Shown: positions 39,385 to 41,831 of the stretch, in pieces | Layout: each line of letters starts with the position of its first letter | Numbering within the stretch: the stretch's first letter is position 1 | Source of the DNA: SIG588 sp045599305 | GTDB taxonomy: Bacteria; Bacillota; Clostridia; Oscillospirales; Acutalibacteraceae | Length of the DNA: 41,831 bases | Assembly (NCBI GenBank): GCA_045599305.1 | Contig: JAZRVU010000111.1 | Span: 1 to 41,831 of the forward strand | Direction of reading: 5' to 3' | The notes under the pieces: model-generated | What the model was told of the DNA's origin: nothing | Seen by the model: the letters and a program-made list of their open reading frames with translations, nothing else | Database searches by the model: none | Position numbers and translations under genes: made by a program

Positions 39385-40038
39385 TCACAAGTCGATCTTT
39401 TCGAATCTCCGCTTTGATCTTTTCAAGCCGAAGCCTGTCAGCGCGGCAAAGGCAAGCGCTCCCGCACACAAAACGGCGCCCTGCGGCAAAAAAGGAGCAA
39501 ACCCGAACGAATTGAGGGTCTCCAAGCCCGGTATGTGGTGCAGTGTTTCGGCCATGCCGATCGTCAAGAATGACACGACGCAGTATGCGATAAACGGCTT
39601 ACCGAAATAAAATGCGGTTTTGAAAAAGCCGCCGACAAAGACAAAATTGAACAGGCCGAAAAGCAATAGCGCAAAGCCGAGAAATGTAAGATTGGCGCAC
39701 ATGAGCGCGTTGGATGTGTAAACGGCGGCATCTTTTAAGCACAGCATGCGGATCAGCGTGATCGCCGTCATCAGCACAAAGCTGCCGCATTCGATAAGCA
39801 CCGTAAAAGCGAACTTGCTTTTTACCACATCGGTTTTGGCCACGGGAAGCAGCAGCGAATACGGAATATCGTTATTTTCCCGCATGGCCTGAAAAGAATA
39901 AAATATCCCGAGGGTCGTAAAAAATGCGCCAAGCAGGATCGGATATCCCGGCACAAAAGTCAGCAATGCCGCCGCGACAAAAATGTAGGAAAGCGGCGAA
40001 GCGGACAGCTTCAGTTCTTTATAAAGCAAATTCGTCAT
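39385..40038 (-). CDS. ABC-2 type transporter permease
   Basis: A 217-residue membrane protein (ABC2_membrane_5-like) with about six helices and the cytosolic loop FYSFQAMRENNDIPYSLLLPVAKTDVVKSKF, typical of ABC-2 permeases. AAAAGGAGG precedes the chosen ATG (MTNLLYKE), which lies inside the end of the ATPase gene (20-base overlap). It works with the ATPase upstream to export an unknown substrate. Confidence 0.87.
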   Translation of the reverse strand: MTNLLYKELKLSASPLSYIFVAAALLTFVPGYPILLGAFFTTLGIFYSFQAMRENNDIPYSLLLPVAKTDVVKSKFAFTVLIECGSFVLMTAITLIRMLCLKDAAVYTSNALMCANLTFLGFALLLFGLFNFVFVGGFFKTAFYFGKPFIAYCVVSFLTIGMAETLHHIPGLETLNSFGFAPFLPQGAVLCAGALAFAALTGFGLKRSKRRFEKIDL

Positions 40039-40753
40039 GACGGGCCTCCTTTTCCAACCGGAGCATCGTCTGCTCCAGCGTTTCGCCGCTTTGGCCGAAC
40101 TGCCCGCAAAAATTCCGAACGGTGTCGGCCGAGACGATGCGGCCGTTGCGGATATACACGATATGATCGGCACATTTTTCGAGGTCGGATGTGATATGCG
40201 TGGAAAAGAATATGGCCACGCCCTGCTCTTTTAATACGCCGAACAGATCCGTGAGTTCGTCACGGGAAAACGGATCAAGGCCGCTGGTCGGTTCATCCAG
40301 GATCAGCATTTCGGCATGATGTGAAAGCGCCAGCAGCAGATTGCATTTCACTTTCATCCCCTCGGACAATTCGCAGAGCGCTTTGTTTTCATCCAGCGAA
40401 AACAGGCGTATGAATTTTTCATAGGCGGCATCGTCCCAGTTAGGATAAAAGGTCTTGGTAACAGCCGCGATGTCGCGCAGCTTTTTCTTTTGGTAATAGT
40501 TTACCGCACCGGCGGAAAAGCCGATCCTTTGCTTGATGCGGCATTCGTTTCCGATAAGCGGCATACCGAAATAGGAGATCTCGCCTTTTGACGGATGGAC
40601 GATATTCAGCATGGATTTGATCGTTGTGGTCTTGCCGGCGCCGTTTCGGCCGATAAACCCGGTGATCGTCCCCGGCTCGAGTGAAAAGGATACATCCTGC
40701 AGCGAAAACGCGGGGTATTCTTTATACAAATGGCGTATTTCACAAACGCTCAT
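40019..40753 (-). CDS. ABC transporter ATP-binding protein
   Basis: A 244-residue ATPase: Walker A GRNGAGKTTT (residues about 35-44), signature LSEGMKVK (instead of LSGGQ/LSGGM), Walker B MLILDEPTSGLD and switch FFSTH. The layout fits the YtrB/ABC-2 group. The altered signature is a conserved variant in some of these exporters. It starts inside the last codon of the AbrB-family gene (4-base overlap). Confidence 0.92.
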   Translation of the reverse strand: MSVCEIRHLYKEYPAFSLQDVSFSLEPGTITGFIGRNGAGKTTTIKSMLNIVHPSKGEISYFGMPLIGNECRIKQRIGFSAGAVNYYQKKKLRDIAAVTKTFYPNWDDAAYEKFIRLFSLDENKALCELSEGMKVKCNLLLALSHHAEMLILDEPTSGLDPFSRDELTDLFGVLKEQGVAIFFSTHITSDLEKCADHIVYIRNGRIVSADTVRNFCGQFGQSGETLEQTMLRLEKEARHDEFAL

Positions 40754-40968
40754 TGGCCGTTACCTCCGAATATGCGCTCGCCGAGCAGTTCGAATTCCGA
40801 CTTAGGCGGAATGGCGATCCCCAACTGCTCGTCGCCGAGCAGGATCAGCGTGTCTCCGGGTTTGATGCCGAAAATGTCTCTTGCCTGTTTGGGAATAACG
40901 ATCTGCCCTTTCTCCCCCACGGTGGCCGTCCATGCGTATTTCCCCCGCGGCATGTTATTTCGTCCCAT
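40750..40968 (-). CDS. AbrB/MazE/SpoVT-family transcriptional regulator
   Basis: A 72-residue protein with a swapped-hairpin AbrB domain: KYAWTATVGEKGQIVIPKQARDIFGIKPGDTLILLGDEQLGIAI. It probably binds DNA as a dimer or tetramer. AAAGGGG precedes the ATG. It is the first gene of the ABC transporter operon, and a palindrome overlaps its promoter, so it is likely autoregulating. Confidence 0.9.
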   Translation of the reverse strand: MGRNNMPRGKYAWTATVGEKGQIVIPKQARDIFGIKPGDTLILLGDEQLGIAIPPKSEFELLGERIFGGNGQ

Positions 40969-40988
40969 TTTTCTTCCCCTTTAAAAGC

Positions 40989-41009
40989 ATGATTTGTTAT
41001 ACAAATCAT
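40989..41009. promoter_or_regulatory. Palindromic operator at the AbrB-ABC promoter
   Basis: ATGATTTGT-TAT-ACAAATCAT is a perfect 9-bp inverted repeat overlapping the -10 box of the operon. Confidence 0.78.
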
Positions 41010-41033
41010 ACTACAATGGAGTAAATATGTCAA
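41005..41033 (-). promoter_or_regulatory. Promoter of the AbrB-ABC operon
   Basis: On the minus strand TTGACA (41028-41033), 17 bp and TATGAT (41005-41010). Confidence 0.82.
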
Positions 41034-41145
41034 GCGGATCTTTTAAAAACAGATATGGCGAAAGGACACTTTTGCGGCAAAGTTGTCGTCCCGAAAAGCA
41101 GGCGCTTACCCTATTATATTATTTCGCGAAGATGATATCGTCATT

Positions 41146-41178
41146 AAAAAAGCACATCGCGATGCGATGTGCTTTTTT
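41146..41178. terminator. Orphan bidirectional terminator
   Basis: GCACATCGC-GAT-GCGATGTGC (perfect 9-bp stem) flanked by A-run and TTTTTT. No recognisable gene ends here on either strand. Confidence 0.85.
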
Positions 41179-41309
41179 ATGTGATGTTTAGGCTATTTGA
41201 ATTAAACAGCCACATGCTATAATCGCTCTATTTTCAAGGTTTTTCTCGCGAAATATTGCAATTTTCTTCGAAAATTTTAATTAGGCTATTTTCTTTTCCG
41301 ATGTTGTTG

Positions 41310-41318
41310 TGATATAAT
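41310..41318 (+). promoter_or_regulatory. Extended -10 promoter of the recombinase
   Basis: TGATATAAT, an extended -10 with TATAAT at 41313-41318; no clear -35. Confidence 0.55.
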
Positions 41319-41343
41319 TAATTATAAGGACGGTGATTTTTCC

Positions 41344-41831
41344 ATGAAGCCTCGCGTTAATCTTCTCATACCGAACAACCTGTTTTTTCGCAAGAAGGTC
41401 GGTATTTACTGCAGAGTAAGCACAAAGAGCGACGCGCAGCTTCATAGTATATCGGAACAACTTGCAGGTTTAACTGCTACCGTCGCGGCCAACTCCGAGT
41501 GGGAATTAGTCAATGTTTATATCGACATCAAAAGTGGGACAAACCTTTCCGGGCGTGACGACCTTAAGCGTTTGATGGCTGATGCCCGTGAACATAAGTT
41601 GGATATTGTTCTTATCAAAAGCTGCAGCCGATTCTTCCGTAATGTTTCGGAGGCTTTGTCTGTTCTTCATGAGCTACATGAGTTAGGTGTATGCGTTCAT
41701 TTTGACAGTGAGGGAATGAATACAGACGATCCGTCGTTTTGGCTCTATGTATCTGTTTTTCAAACATCCGCCGAACACATTAACCGTGTTCGGGGCGACA
41801 GCATTCGATGGGGTATTAAGGAGTCCGTAAA
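41344..41831 (+). CDS. Large serine recombinase (N-terminal part)
   Basis: The visible 162 codons are the resolvase catalytic domain: VGIYCRVSTKSDAQLHSISEQ with the nucleophile serine (Ser26), YIDIKSGTNLSGRDDLKRLMADA, and IVLIKSCSRFFRNVSEAL with conserved arginines. Length, lack of a helix-turn-helix by residue 160 and the open right edge indicate a large serine recombinase, as found in integrative elements and phages. The DNA is more AT-rich than the genes to the left, which fits recent transfer. The gene is cut by the window end. Confidence 0.9.
   Translation, partial: MKPRVNLLIPNNLFFRKKVGIYCRVSTKSDAQLHSISEQLAGLTATVAANSEWELVNVYIDIKSGTNLSGRDDLKRLMADAREHKLDIVLIKSCSRFFRNVSEALSVLHELHELGVCVHFDSEGMNTDDPSFWLYVSVFQTSAEHINRVRGDSIRWGIKESV

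Larger units (their letters stand above)
40969..41343. other. 375-bp intergenic region between the AbrB operon and the recombinase
   Basis: This AT-rich stretch holds a promoter and palindrome for the AbrB operon (40989-41033), an orphan terminator hairpin (41146-41178), a possible weak TTGAAT/TATAAT promoter (41197-41223), an 11-base direct repeat TTAGGCTATTT (41188-41198 and 41281-41291) and the recombinase promoter (41310-41318). I see no gene in it. Confidence 0.6.

Noticed and set aside
40994..41191. 65-codon plus-strand frame next to the AbrB gene
   Set aside because: It reads through the AbrB promoter and the orphan terminator, has no ribosome binding site and no recognisable family.

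Overview
The window comes from a moderately GC-rich, low-oxygen Bacillota (Firmicutes) chromosome, most likely an Oscillospiraceae/Ruminococcaceae-type member of the Clostridia. The evidence is the ctsR-mcsA-mcsB-clpC heat-shock operon, a trimeric NADH/ferredoxin [FeFe]-hydrogenase operon, a biotin transcarboxylase-type operon, a BlaI/BlaR1 pair, a small Gly/Cys-rich membrane peptide and strong AGGAGG-type ribosome binding sites. Genes sit in tight, often overlapping operons, and many promoters have recognisable -35/-10 boxes with 17-bp spacing. I see no tRNA, rRNA or CRISPR array.

Left part (1-16.4 kb). The minus-strand operon ctsR-mcsA-mcsB-clpC (clpC cut by the window edge) starts at a promoter covered by CtsR boxes. 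Next come a Cys/Gly-rich small protein and a PH-domain protein on the plus strand. A five-gene minus-strand operon follows: murD, two tandem M42 aminopeptidases, a GNAT acetyltransferase and a YnbB-like PLP enzyme. Then come a zinc-ribbon membrane protein, TspO, a lipoprotein, an overlapping trio (DUF4364-like protein, CCA-adding enzyme, PflA-like radical SAM protein), a membrane protein, an XRE regulator with a palindrome in its own promoter, and a histidine phosphatase.

Centre (16.4-30.4 kb). A ten-gene minus-strand operon, transcribed from about 24.7 kb down to 16.4 kb, encodes HydC, two DRTGG-type proteins, two HATPase proteins, a sensory-type [FeFe]-hydrogenase-like protein, a PHP-domain protein, an HndB-like ferredoxin, HydB and HydA. 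HydABC should couple NADH and reduced ferredoxin oxidation to H2 formation; the inserted genes look like a redox-sensing or regulatory module. A HAD nucleotidase, a TIM-barrel isomerase-like protein and an MGMT-family protein follow. Then comes a three-gene biotin enzyme operon resembling the 12S, 1.3S and 5S subunits of transcarboxylase, with an unusually short and divergent 12S-like subunit.

Right part (30.4-41.8 kb). A ComEA-like helix-hairpin-helix protein is divergent from a large kinesin-light-chain-type TPR protein followed by metA (Glu111, acetyl-CoA type). Then come TfoX-like and uridine phosphorylase genes, a BlaR1-type M56 sensor with a BlaI repressor and two palindromic operators, and a divergent ECF sigma factor with its probable membrane anti-sigma partner. 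An AbrB-ABC transporter cassette ends against a 3' remnant of a uroporphyrinogen-decarboxylase-family gene. The last 800 bp turn AT-rich, and a large serine recombinase starts at 41344 and runs off the window, suggesting the edge of a mobile element.
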